DNA from: Todiramphus chloris collaris
Taxonomy: Eukaryota; Chordata; Aves; Coraciiformes; Alcedinidae
Reading direction: 5' to 3'
Length of the DNA: 64,000 nucleotides
Assembly (NCBI GenBank): GCA_025345505.1
Contig: JANVCC010000030.1
Coordinates: 2,158,123 to 2,222,122 of the forward strand
Shown here: positions 1-11,885 of the stretch, in pieces
How the letters are laid out: every line of letters begins with the position of its first letter
Numbering within the stretch: position 1 is the first letter of the stretch
Position numbers and translations under genes: made by a program
The notes under the pieces: generated by a model
What the model was told of the DNA's origin: nothing
What the model saw: the letters and a program-made list of their open reading frames with translations, nothing else
Databases searched by the model: none

Positions 1-3000
1 GTGCAATGGCATGGAAGTGCTCAGTGATCTGTTACATCTGCAGATATCAAGATGCCCCACCTTTGGCTTTAGTGCATTTTAAACCCCTCATTTTCTATTA
101 ATGGCACTATTACTAAAATGTCATTACTACTATTTTATTAGTAAAACATTAGTACAGTATTGACTCGCAATTATAAAACAGCAAAATGTTTTGCAGCAGT
201 GCCTATTTACACCTTTGCAACCCTGCCCTTCACTGATGCAAAAATCTTGCAGCAAATGCTAACGGGGTTTTTGTTCATGATGAACTACTATTATTTTTAG
301 TGAACTGTATGACTTTATGAATGGTTATGTGATATATGCCAGAAAACTGACAGGATGGTCTGCAGGACATCTCTTCAGTGATTGTTTCTGTAGCCCTTGA
401 CTGCAATTTTAAATTATATAACCTTCACATTGCATTTCACAGCTTTCCATATGTAATTATAACAGAGTGGCAGCTATGCTGTACTTAATGTTGAATGTTG
501 TTTTCTGTTTAAAGGTCAAGTCTATTCTAAAATCCATATTCTTAGTGACACTGTCTTGAAAATTTGCTGTGCCTACTTGGTATGCAAAGTAGTGGTCAAA
601 ATTATGATACTTTGTGGAAGAGGTTTCTTAGAAACTCTTCTATAAATAAAATGCATATAAAGCTCCTCTCAAAAATCTAAATGTTACAAAAATCACATAA
701 TTCTTCTCATTTGTGAGTATGTGCTATTCAACCTATAGCCATAACCATCTGCAAACTGATTTCAGTTGCTAGGGATTCATTTTAGCTAGTACATGTCCCT
801 TAGGAGAAGAAATTTCAGAAAATGTTAATAAAGATAATAATAAACTAAATTAGCGTGCCTAAAAGAATTAAATGCAGCCATGTATCAAGATTTCCCCTAG
901 CTTAATATTTTGCACCAATGTGCCAACAAAAATGACTGAAAGACTTAGGGTGAGATGCTGTGATTATTTAATCAAAATTATATGCACTCTCTGCTTTTGG
1001 AATTTAAGATGTGCAAGTGAGCATGCTGCAGAAGGCTCATTTGGAAATTTTGCCTGAGGATAAAAATAACCTGGGAAGATTCTGAAATTTTCTAAAACCA
1101 ACCCGCTGACACCAATCTTAATTCAGAAATATTGTTAAAGAAATTACCACTGATTAGCTAGAGGGAAGATAAAAGATAACAAGGGTGCACTAATTACATT
1201 TCCAGCACAATGAAACCAAATCAAATGGAAGCAAGATGTTAGGTCAAGGACTTCCTGATGCCTTGTCCCTCCAAAGGAACTCTTAACTTTTTGGTGCAGA
1301 GCTGGAAATACAGAGAGCTGCAAGTACAGCAAGGGAACAGTGCTGTAGTACTGGAAAGACAAAACAGAGAGGGGAGGGAACATCAGGCACAAAAGCAGGG
1401 AGCCTACAATGAGTGGGAAAGATTAGAGGAATGGGCAGCAGAGAAGACTCCCATCTTCCTGCAGAGTGAAGGATCTAGGAAAGAAGGGGATGGATGGGGA
1501 GAGGAGACATCTCAGCACAGCCATAAGAAAATGGGGAATCTGATAAGTAGTGAGCAGTCCCCCCTCCTTGTGAAAGAGGATCTGACAGCAAACAGTCCTG
1601 CTTCCCTTATTCCCATCTTGCCAAGATTGAAGAATGGTGGGAAGATCACTGAGTGAGCTTAACAGATGGCTTTTGTGCTTCTCATATTGCTTCAGGCTGC
1701 ATTAATCTCTGTGTTGGTTCTCATTTAGCTGAGAAAATGTCACCAAAACAAATGAAGCAGAGCAGGCCGATACACTATCTACACATGTAGGGAATCTCTT
1801 CTGCATATTGTAGATAGCAGCAAACAGTCAGCATTCTCACTTGTCTGCTCCCTGCAGCCTCTCCACACTAATCAAAGAATCACTGGCTGAGTTGGGAAAA
1901 TAAATGCCTAAAATCAGCCGACACTTCACACAGAGAAATGGGTAGAATCAGTCAGGGAACATGGACAATGGCAGGGAAGTGAGGTGATGTAGCAGAGGAG
2001 TCCAAGCAGTCAGTGAATAGGGCCAGAGGAGAGGTCAAAGTACAAAGAAGATACAGTTGGGTGTTGTGGGAACTGCTCTGGAGGTGGACATGATTCATTT
2101 CTGGCTATGAAACCATCAAGCCCCTGCCAGCATACACATTTCCATTTCAATAACCAAGCAGTACTTGTACTGTTCTTGCATCTTCTCCTGGTTCCTGAAC
2201 CAACATAGTCCTTTTCAGGGTATGAGGTCCAGGAAAGGAAAGTTGTGTTTTGCTGGGCTTTGCTTGTTCATGGTGAAAACCAGAAAGGACAGAGGACAGG
2301 AACCAACAGGAGTTTGATGCATTCAGCAGCCAGTTACTCCTGAAGAGGCAAAGAGTGTAGTGTAGCATAAGACAATGCCATGTAACAGAGGACATTAAGT
2401 ACACTCTGTTTAAACTATTAAAGCAGAGTTAGGATTGTCAAACATTCCTAAATTTAAGGTGGAAGGAAAGTGGGGAAAACTTCAGGTCACACAAGCATAA
2501 TTTCAACAATCAGGGAATACAAAGCAAATACAATCTTCGTTTTGTTTTCATTAATCTGTCCTTGAATATTGTCCCAACACACCAGCCACGACATCTGCTG
2601 ATTTTCCCTTCACAGTTGCCAAAGAAACAGGGAGCAGAGCAAAAGGCAATTGCGACAGGAAAACTGCACGCTTGTTTTCCTCCTGAAATTCGCTGCACTT
2701 AGCGGACCTGCTTTAAACCAACCACCCAGATGACCTGAGTTACCACCCAGCCTTCTGCTGCGCTTCCAGTCAAGATGTAGCCTGACTTAACACACCACTG
2801 CGCTCGGGGGATCTCCGCCCTGCGCGTGAACAGATGGGCTACAATATGCACCTACACTGACACTACCTACCAATGTGGTGCTGAAAGGAGGGCACCAGAG
2901 CTCGGGGGGTTCACAGACACCTCTCCTCGGCTCTTGACGACACTTTCCCAAAGCTCAGCCCTCCCCTGCTCCGCCGGTGACAGCACATGGAGCCATAGCT

Positions 3001-6000
3001 TGCAGGTCCCGGTGCACGGCGAAGGCAGGGAGCAGCACATTCAGATTCACCATGCTCCACTCGCTCGCAGACTGGTTAGATGCTGCTTGACAACATGTTT
3101 TGCTTTGACACCTAAACTTCATGCAATGTAATTTCCCTTTATATATACATATACTGATGGCCAGAGTGGCTTTCCTGTTTTCATCAAAGTTTAAACTCTA
3201 TAAAAGGCGTCTGATATTTAAGTTGTAATAAAAATAAATTTCATGTAAGTCATTCTTTCCTTAGACTGACATGGTCTACAATATATTATTTACATAACTG
3301 CTGCATTATCTATTTCAAAACTGACTAGACAGCCCTCTCCAGAACTGTCGGCTGCCCTGCCTGTCACCATGATGGGTAAACTGTCACCTTTTTAGAGCCC
3401 AGTGAAATATAGAGTAGTAGTAAAGTACACCATCCATCACAATGGCACTAAGTAGGTTTTTGAAGTAGATTTCAGATCACAAATGCTCATGTTTTTACTC
3501 ACAAATGCTGCCGAGACTGTTACCGGAAAGCACAAATTGGATGGCTCATATACAATGGCCATATGATGAATGGACATGACAGGTGGTCAAAGAAAATGAG
3601 TCTTGGTATTCTACAAATAACCTTGTCAACATGAAAGCAGAGCTGTAGCTCTGCTGGTAGCCAGCCTGTGATAACTTAATGATTCTATTTGCCTGAACTT
3701 CTAGCAAACAAAATACACAGATGAGATACAATGAAGCAGCAGCACCAAAGCAACATTAGCAATTCAACCTGATTATGTGAGACACAATAGAAATTTTCTA
3801 CTAAGGATGTGTCACATTTAAAAGAAAATTATTCAGATTATGAGTAGCTGTTACAAGAATACCTTTTCACAGGAAAACCCTCATGACTCCGCAAGATACT
3901 CAAAATATGAGCCTTGCCGTTCTACTGCAAGCAATCAAGTCACCTTCTGCTGGCTGAACTCAATGACAGTCACCACCAACTACTCTTCAGTTGGAATTTT
4001 TTTCTACTTCCATTAGTTTAAATAGTAGAGATCATTGTGTAGGATTGCAAGTCAGGAAGGTTTGATCACTACCAACTTATCTGTAGCCTAAACAGCAAAA
4101 CTTCCCTTTTAGGCTAAACTCTAGATCTAAGGATGCTTCGGGTAGACTTTTTGAAGAATAAAACACCCTAGGTTTTGTGAGGGTGCTAGGTATCTCAAAG
4201 AACTGTTAAATTGCATGGAGTCATTCTTTGGCTCGTGTGCAAGCTTTGAGATTTGTCAAAGCAGAGGTCCAACCTTTCAGATAAGGAGAATACAGTGTGT
4301 GGGGTCCTCAGTTCTGCAAACTCATCCAGAAAACCATCCTGAAATATAACTGAAAGTAGTACGTGCGCTGCTGGTAATAACATCAATGATTTTTCCTGGA
4401 ACATTGGATTTCCTTTAATCTGATAAATTTTTTAGCAACACATTGATTTTCATGAAATAAAATCTCAAAGGCCACAACTGTACTTTTACCTCATTACAGT
4501 TACTCTTATCAAGTTACAATGAGAAAATAATATTACATATTGAGTTTCTAAGTGATAAATGTGAGAAGCAAAACCCATTCATTAGAACTTTTACTTGCCC
4601 GTGAAACACTGAAGCATACATCATGCAGGTTAGGACCTACCCCTGGCCTACTTCATTTCTCTTCTTAATAACAAACTTTAACTTGAAGTTGTTGGGTTGA
4701 CAGAGTCCCAGAACAGAGGCTATACGGAGATAATGACCATGAGATTCAATATGGAAAGTTGGCATATAAGGTACACAAAACAGAAGGAAAGAAGTCTCCT
4801 AAAGGAAAACAAGAGCTCTACTCCTGGAGGAAATTCCTTGGACTAAAAACCCTCAATGCTTTCAAGAAACAAAACCTGAATCTTCTGGACTTCAGGATAA
4901 GAAACTTAAGGATCTGACTTTCTACCAGTCTTCATATTTCCTAGAGTCCAAAATTAAAAATTATATTAACAGTCCATAAAATGGGTTAGTTAGCATCATG
5001 CAACTTTGCCCATTTTGACTCATTACTAAATTTCCACAGACCATTACATTACCAATAAACATTATGAGCAAACACTGTCACAAACAAAAGGAAAACACAC
5101 AACAGGTGCATTTTACTGTTAGAATCCCAGTAACAGATACGCTATAAATATTAAGATATCCACAAAGCATAGAAGTTTTTTGGAAGATGTATCCTCCAAA
5201 CCCAAAGCCATTCACAATCTGTTCCTATATAGCTTATTAGTGCTCTAAGACATGAAAACAAGCATATCTTTTAAACAATGAAGAAACCAAGATGGAAAAC
5301 CCCTTACATAACTGGAATAACACAGTATTTGAAAAAGGAGAAAGACAATAGTAATGCAGTTAGCAGTGAAATAGAAATTTTTATACTTCAGAAATATTGA
5401 GATTTATACTAGCTCAGTTAGAAAAGTAAACAGGAATGATGTCCCCTTTGTGCACCCCCAATATGTTTGTAAAGCAAATATAGGAAGGTAGCCAGTAAAG
5501 ACAGCAAAGAGGATAAAATAAGATGATCCAAGATCTTATTACACTTGGCAAGTAACAAATCCCAGTAGGCAACATCTTTTCAATGACAAAACTCCCCAGC
5601 AAAAGCTACAGTAAGATAAAACTACAGATCAGGATTTTCAAGAGGAAATGGAGCAGATGTGGCGACTGAGTTGCCACAGAAGAAAGTATGTGAGATCCAT
5701 GGCCATAATTCAGCAGCTCCAGGTACTAGCCCAGCACACCCGCTGCCCTTCCTAGAGGCATCCCTCAAACCACTAGCACTTAAAAAATCAACAAGGATAA
5801 AATGTACCTCTAGACACAGCTTTCAGGTTTTTATACCCAAGCAAAAGATGCCAATTCATTAGCTCGGACGACAAATAAATAAATACACATCACACTAAGC
5901 ATTCAGGTCTGAGTAATTTTTAAGTTTGATTTGAGACTGGCCACCTCATGTTTTACCTAAAGATGTTTATGTTAAGGCTGAGAATTTCACCATGAATGCT

Positions 6001-6078
6001 TTGCCAGTCACATTCAACAAAAGCTTTGTTTTCTAACTCTATTTCAAAACAAATGGCAGAGGCAAATGGTCATATTAC
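1..6078 (-). other. NAALADL2: NAALADL2 intron downstream of the 6079-6349 exon (partial)
   Basis: This AT-rich sequence follows the donor site at 6078 in the direction of transcription and runs off the window start. No further NAALADL2 exon was recognised in either strand's translations, so the next exon lies outside. Reading frames here (for example 1258-1656 and 2826-3131 on the plus strand) match nothing I know and have no gene-like context. The only compositional departure is a GC- and CpG-richer islet at about 2760-3080. No interspersed repeat was recognised with confidence. Confidence 0.8.
2760..3085. promoter_or_regulatory. GC/CpG-richer islet
   Basis: About fifteen CpGs lie in 325 bases (for example GCGCTCGGGGG, TCCGCCCTGCGCGTG and CCGCCGG), flanked by AT-rich intron. 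A plus-strand open frame (2826-3131) overlaps but has no recognisable domain and is probably a by-product of GC content. Confidence 0.35.
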
Positions 6079-6349
6079 CTCAAGAGTTCCTTTGGCAGAG
6101 TAAGCTGCATATGAGTACGGGAGGTCTTGGCTACGAAATGTTTTGGTCTCTCTGTTGCACTGTTGTCCACTAGGATAGAAGCATTCACTGCTGTTTTTCA
6201 GAGTTACTGTGTTTGAAGAAGAGCCTGGTAGGTCAAGCAAAACAGAGTAATTTACCAGCCGGACATCTTCAAGGCCTTGGGAAGTCCACTGAACCAGAAT
6301 TTTCATTGCAATGTCTACATCATCTTCTCTAGGGAACTGTAACAAATCT
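6079..6349 (-). CDS. NAALADL2: NAALADL2 coding exon: first part of the extracellular region
   Basis: This exon encodes residues 165-255, counted from the MAYHKV methionine. Its sequence, including GLEDVRLVNYSVLLDLPG and YSYAAYSAKGTLE, is recognisable as the start of the NAALADL2 ectodomain. The acceptor is a run of T then CCAG (AG at 6351-6350). The first base A completes the AG| Arg codon left by the exon at 52806-53307. The donor is GAG|GTAATA with GT at 6078-6077, so the exon ends in phase 0. Length is 271 bp; 494 + 271 = 765 coding bases, exactly 255 codons, which independently supports both junctions. N-glycosylation sequons are visible at N198 (NYS) and N217 (NSS), as expected outside the cell. 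Cysteines at 221 and 229 could pair. The apical and peptidase-like domains are not in the window. The human protein is about 795 residues, so roughly two thirds is missing here. Confidence 0.95.
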
Positions 6350-7233
6350 CTGGAAAAAAACACAAGTAAACACTGTTTTAGTTTATTTCCCACCAAAACA
6401 CTTCTACCTTAGTATGCATCAGTCCATAATTTTATTCATAATGGATTATCAAACACACAGAAAAAAGTCACTCTTCTGGTTTTGGTTTGGTTTTTTTTTT
6501 TTTCAGATAATTTCTCAATTCAATTTCAATCAATTACAAGACAAAAGCAACTGTGTTTGGAGAAATGAAAATAAGAAAAACTATATTCATAGGAGACATA
6601 TCCCACTGAAACAAAGAATCCAACCGAAATTATCACAGCAATGGATTAAAAATTCATCTCTCTGGTGCTGATCAAGTGTCTGATATAGCATCAATTTAAT
6701 GAGCCATTGAATGCGGACAATACAATCTGAAGTAACATTTCAGGGACATCAGGGAGGGCACGATGCTGAAAATCAGTTGCAATTATACGTTTGGCTTAAA
6801 TTCATCCATCAAAGCAAATTTGCTAAACACCACAGAACCGCTGCCCCCAATATTGTGCTAGCTGTCAGAAAGTTCTCCTCACTGCAGGATTACCACAGCC
6901 AACAGCTTGCCAAGCATACGACATGAGCCTGGAAATTATTTTGGCAGTATCTACCAGACAGGCCAACTGAGACTTCATATGGGTTGGTCTGGGCTTGTAT
7001 CACTGGGTTTGTATCACTGTTCAACACCTGCTATCAGATGGGGTATAAGATGAAAATGGTGGTGGCACTGAAGGACCGCCCTTTTCCCCAGCAAATGCCA
7101 AAAGATATGAGATGCAGAGAATATTTTAAAGATAACTTCAGAGGACAGACATGCTGAAGTGACAACTAAAGGCTTTCCCTATGTATGTAGGCAAGCACTT
7201 CAGTAAGCAAAGCTGGGCAGAAACAAAAAACAC

Positions 7234-7319
7234 CGTTATTCCAATAAAAAGCACTATTATTCCAATAAAAAGCACTATTATTCCAATAAAAAGCACTATT
7301 ATTCCAATAAAAAGCACTA
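7234..7319. repeat. 21-bp tandem repeat, four copies
   Basis: Unit TATTATTCCAATAAAAAGCAC repeats at 7234, 7255, 7276 and 7297 with only the first two bases of copy one differing. This near-identity implies recent expansion. Being a multiple of three, it leaves both strands open: the minus strand reads a seven-residue hydrophobic repeat (IVLFIGI). Each unit carries a plus-strand AATAAA hexamer overlapping CCAAT. It lies in the intron, about 0.9 kb upstream of the 6079-6349 exon's acceptor. Confidence 0.97.
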
Positions 7320-10300
7320 TACACATGCAGTACAAAAAATTTTATGGGATGTTTGATGAATTTTGTGAGGACATTTTTTTGTCTGTGAAGCTCTCAGGAC
7401 TCAGAACCAAGACTAAGGATCACAGAGGTATTGAAACTCAAGAGATACTGACACAGCCTCAAACTCTCATTCACAAACGCCTTCTCAAAAAAAAAAGAAA
7501 AAATCATATTTTGATATTTTAGGGTCCTTAATGGAACCTTAAAACATATCCTAGTTGTCCTGCTCACACAAAAAGCCATTATTGCAAGCAATATTTGAGA
7601 ATCCCCCCAAGTGCTTTACAGGCACCCCTGTGCCATTCAGAACCCAGCTGTGACACCACAGGCAGGATGCTCCCAGCTGAAGGTACCAGCATTGCTTCCA
7701 TCAGGGTCTGCTCTAATTCCAGAACAACTCTACCAAGGAAAACCTATGACAGAAAGAGAACACAAAGACTCTATTCTCCAACCCAACAAAACTATCTTCT
7801 AGTTCAACAGACCTTTAAAACAAGAACTTTTACTGCCTAGATAATATCAAATCCTTACAAAAGCAAAGAGTGAAGTTATAACACCTATTATAGCCTAGAA
7901 ATGGCTCAAAATTAGTACATTACATTCAAATGCCTAGTGCTCATCATCACATTATATGGATGAAATAACTATTCCAACATTCAAAGGTTTTAAAAATACA
8001 CAATTCCGCTTTTAAAGAATTATGTTGTATCCCAGGCTGCATTGTAACAGCAAGGTTATACACCTACAAAGTTCAAAATCTTTACAAGAACACTGGACTT
8101 ATGCTGAAGACTTCAGAAATCCTGTCAGGAGGAATAACTGTCTTGCAGATTTAATCTTTTTAAATTATCTAAAATAAGTCTTCAAGCAGTCCACAAAAAA
8201 CAGATGAGTTAATCCAATCTGTAGTATATTACAAGTTTCCAATTTCATCTCCTGTGCCTGCTAATGCAATGACATAAATTTGGGCAGTGTAGAAATACAG
8301 AAAGTTGTTTGATTAACACAGTATCTGCACTTCCCTCAGGTGACAAAAACCATTAATAGAATAAATAATTGAAGAAACTTATCTCAGGCCAATAAGGTTA
8401 TAGCACATTGCAACAAAAAGTGTTTCTAAATAAAAGGAATTAAGCATTAAAAGAAGATACAATAAGCAAAATGCTCCCTTAGTAATACGAGTAAAGTTAC
8501 TTTCCACTTCATAATTAAATAAGCATATATTTGAAACTTTGGTGACAACATATCTGATTAAGTTAAAGAAATGAGCACACAGACTATTTACTTCATAATG
8601 TCTTTATAGCATGTTAAAATCAAATTGCAAATTATGAGCACAACACTATATTACAATAAATCAGCACATATTAGAAAACTTTGATAAGTCTTATGAACAT
8701 CACCAGCAAGATTATTTTTTTCTGCAGATTTCTTACAATGACTGACTTGCCTTTGCTAAAATCCTGGTGACTGCATGGACTTAAACTAAGAGGTAATTTA
8801 GCTCATTATTTTAATTACATACTAGTTGAATAACAACTATAACATGTAAAAATATTATTTCCTAAAACTGACCAAAGTGGGAGAAGGGTAAAGTCTGGCA
8901 GTTCATCCTGGAAAACAGCCCAACACTTCACGTGCACTTCATAGTCCTTCTCTACAAAGTCACAATTAACCGCTTCCTAAAACTTCCGGGGCACTGACAT
9001 TCATGGTAGTAAGATTTAAGCAGAGGAATGAAACAGGCCCTCAGGATGATTATGTTTCTCACTTCCACAACCGGCTGCATACTCAGTAGGAATCAATAGC
9101 AATGTCATTGCCAATTTCTATTTACAATACTGCCTTTAATAACATCAGCCAAATTTCAGATTCCCTCACATTAAAAAGATACTTTATTCAGCTACTTTCT
9201 CTGGTTCAGTTAATGAAAATAACCACAAAGTTAACAGGAATATCTCAGTTGCTGTAAATCTGCATAATTTAGAGAAGTGAAGACACCATACACTTAAGAG
9301 TTGGTCTCAAGTTAGAACCAACATTAATAAATATAACAGTCTAAGTAATACTGTGCTCTTGGATGCTCTCAATTCAATGAGCAATAATTGGATGCTCTCA
9401 AAGAGATTTCCACAAGTTACTTGCTTTTACTTTCTAATACAGATCACATATTGAACTAACGTACACCAGAACAGGAGACAAACTTGTTCCATGAGTATTC
9501 TGCTCCATCTCAAATATGCTTGGTTCCTAAACTGAAAAAAACAAGTAATATTGCATTTATAATGCTGAAAGCATAATGAATACACGGCCGCACTTGAATA
9601 AGGTGAAGTTTTCCCACTTTGATATGATCACAAGATCAAGAAAATGATTATGAAGGTATGTTCTTAGATTTCCTGTGTTAACAAGAAGATTAAGCTGTAT
9701 TTTACTGCCTGATTAGCTGAATGTCCTGGCCAGAGAAGAGCAGCAGACCACGACTGCTGAAGATCTGAAGTCTAAAGCAAGGAAAAGAATTTGAAATAAG
9801 CCATAGATACATCTGTAATAAAGCCAGGCTTTCTGCATCCTCTGCAGCTTCCAAAGACCAATCTTTAACAGATGATTATAAAAGATACATGAAAACACCC
9901 AAAATACAGAAATTTCATTTTCAAATTGGTAACCATGTGGAACATGCAGCTGCTGCAGCTTCATGGAAAGGCATCTGCTCTAAGAGCACCTTTTTCAACA
10001 CAGCTTGCTAAAGAAGATAACAAGGTATTGCAAATAAACCATCTGCTCACTGCTGGTGATACACTGGGATGCTGCTCAAAGGATACTGAGAAATTACAAT
10101 AGGTCACTTTAACAATCAAAAGATGAAATAATTTAACTGTATGGCATAATTCCTTATCAGACAATCCTATTAAACTCCTACAAACCTCCCCTCAAATGAA
10201 CAAAGCTAAAACTGCAGTAGGATTCTACAAATTTAATCTTAACCTACAGGCACAAAATTTTCCCTAAAATATAAGGAAATTCAAGTGTGGTTTGTTTTGT

Positions 10301-11122
10301 GGTTTGTTTGTTTTTTTTCTTTAAAGATATAATAAGAGTGGGAAATGGTCTAAATGTAATGGACTATTAAAACAAATAATGTGTATTCCAGCTTTGCAGA
10401 GTTAAAAGTTTATGTAATTGCTTTATTCTCAGATTTTGACTGTAAATTTTTACTCTTTATTTTCTTCCAGTTCACTGAAATTGTTGACAAAGCAATTACC
10501 GAGGTTTCAGGTAAGAAATGAAAACAAATGTTTTTGGAGTTTTTATGGGACAATTTTTCAGCTGAGTAGTTGCTTTTAAATTTTGAGAGTCGCAGTGAAT
10601 TCACCAGACAACAGTCTTTTTAATGCTACATGAGAACAAAGTGTTATCTTGCCTAATATGCTGTTTCCAACAGTAGCTGGTAGCAGATAATCATGAAAGA
10701 ATGGAGGAAACACATCATAGGCGGTTATTAGATTTACAGACTTTCTTTGTTCCTGGCCATAAACTTTGCCCAGGCTGAGTCTTAAATATGTTTACATATG
10801 TTCAGGATTTCAGAACTCATTTCAGTCCATTAGGAGTGGAGATGGGACAGTTTCAGCTGCGCCAGGCAAGTACACTCCCCAGCACATGCAGCAGGATTTT
10901 TTGCAGTTGCAGAGTATTTGTTTGTAACTATCACATACAGTGTGTACACACAGCAAATAAAATGCATTCAGGAAATACCACCTGCCCAAACCACATCTGC
11001 TTAAATTTTAATTACATGTTCCTGTTAATTAGGGTGCTCAACTGGCTGGTCTCCAACCTGTCTGATCGGATTTCCTGTGGTCTGAACTGACAGCCACAAA
11101 TCCGATTTCAAAATAAATTAAG

Positions 11123-11139
11123 AAAAAAAAAAAAAAAAA
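11123..11139 (+). repeat. A17 homopolymer with AATAAA just upstream
   Basis: Seventeen A residues follow AATAAA (11112-11117) after five bases. The arrangement resembles a retroposed mRNA tail, but no known transcript body was recognised upstream. Confidence 0.85.
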
Positions 11140-11860
11140 GAACAAGTTCAAGTGAGGATAAATATTTGTCAGGAGGTTACAATATGTAAGAGAAGCATTC
11201 TCATTGTATAAACAGTTCAGTACATGCAGCTTAGCGCAGAACGGAGTCCAGAACCACATCCGTCTCTTCAGGGTATGTTGCAAAGCCTCCAGCAACTGCC
11301 TCAGAAACCAGATCAGTGACAAAAGTACTTTTAAGCAAAACTTCAGAGCCTTTTTGTATCATGTTTAGGTCCAGATGGGTATTAGACTTCCACAGGGGTA
11401 CCTGACCACACGTACCCTCTCCTCTCATAGTATAATTACGTGCACAACACCTTCAGGCCAAAACTCTCATTTTTATGAGAAGTTTTGTCATGGGATTGAA
11501 GAACACTGTCAGATCTCAGACCATGCTGGCTTCGAAGCTTAGTTATTTTGTTTGGTTTTTTTTTTTTCCCCTCCATACTACAGACATATTGCTACTACCC
11601 ACCACATCAGACAGTTAAATGCCTTTTATATTTTTAAAATACAACTCACGAGGATAGTTCAAATCTCACTTGCCAACATCAGGATACCAGCTAAAGTTGC
11701 ATTCAAGGCAGATGGTGGAAGGCACTGAAAAATGACTGATTCTCTCCCTCTTTGCTTCCACAGTTTATGGTAAGACAAGCAATTCACTGTTCCTCAACAT
11801 TAAACATTGCAAAGTCATAAATTGGCCATAAACGATCATTCCAAAGCTTTCTAAGAAATT

Positions 11861-11885
11861 TAGATGTCAGTGATGCTGACATCTA
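11861..11885. repeat. Perfect inverted repeat, 10-bp arms
   Basis: TAGATGTCAG (11861-11870), loop TGATG, CTGACATCTA (11876-11885). About one such hairpin is expected by chance in this length. Confidence 0.85.
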
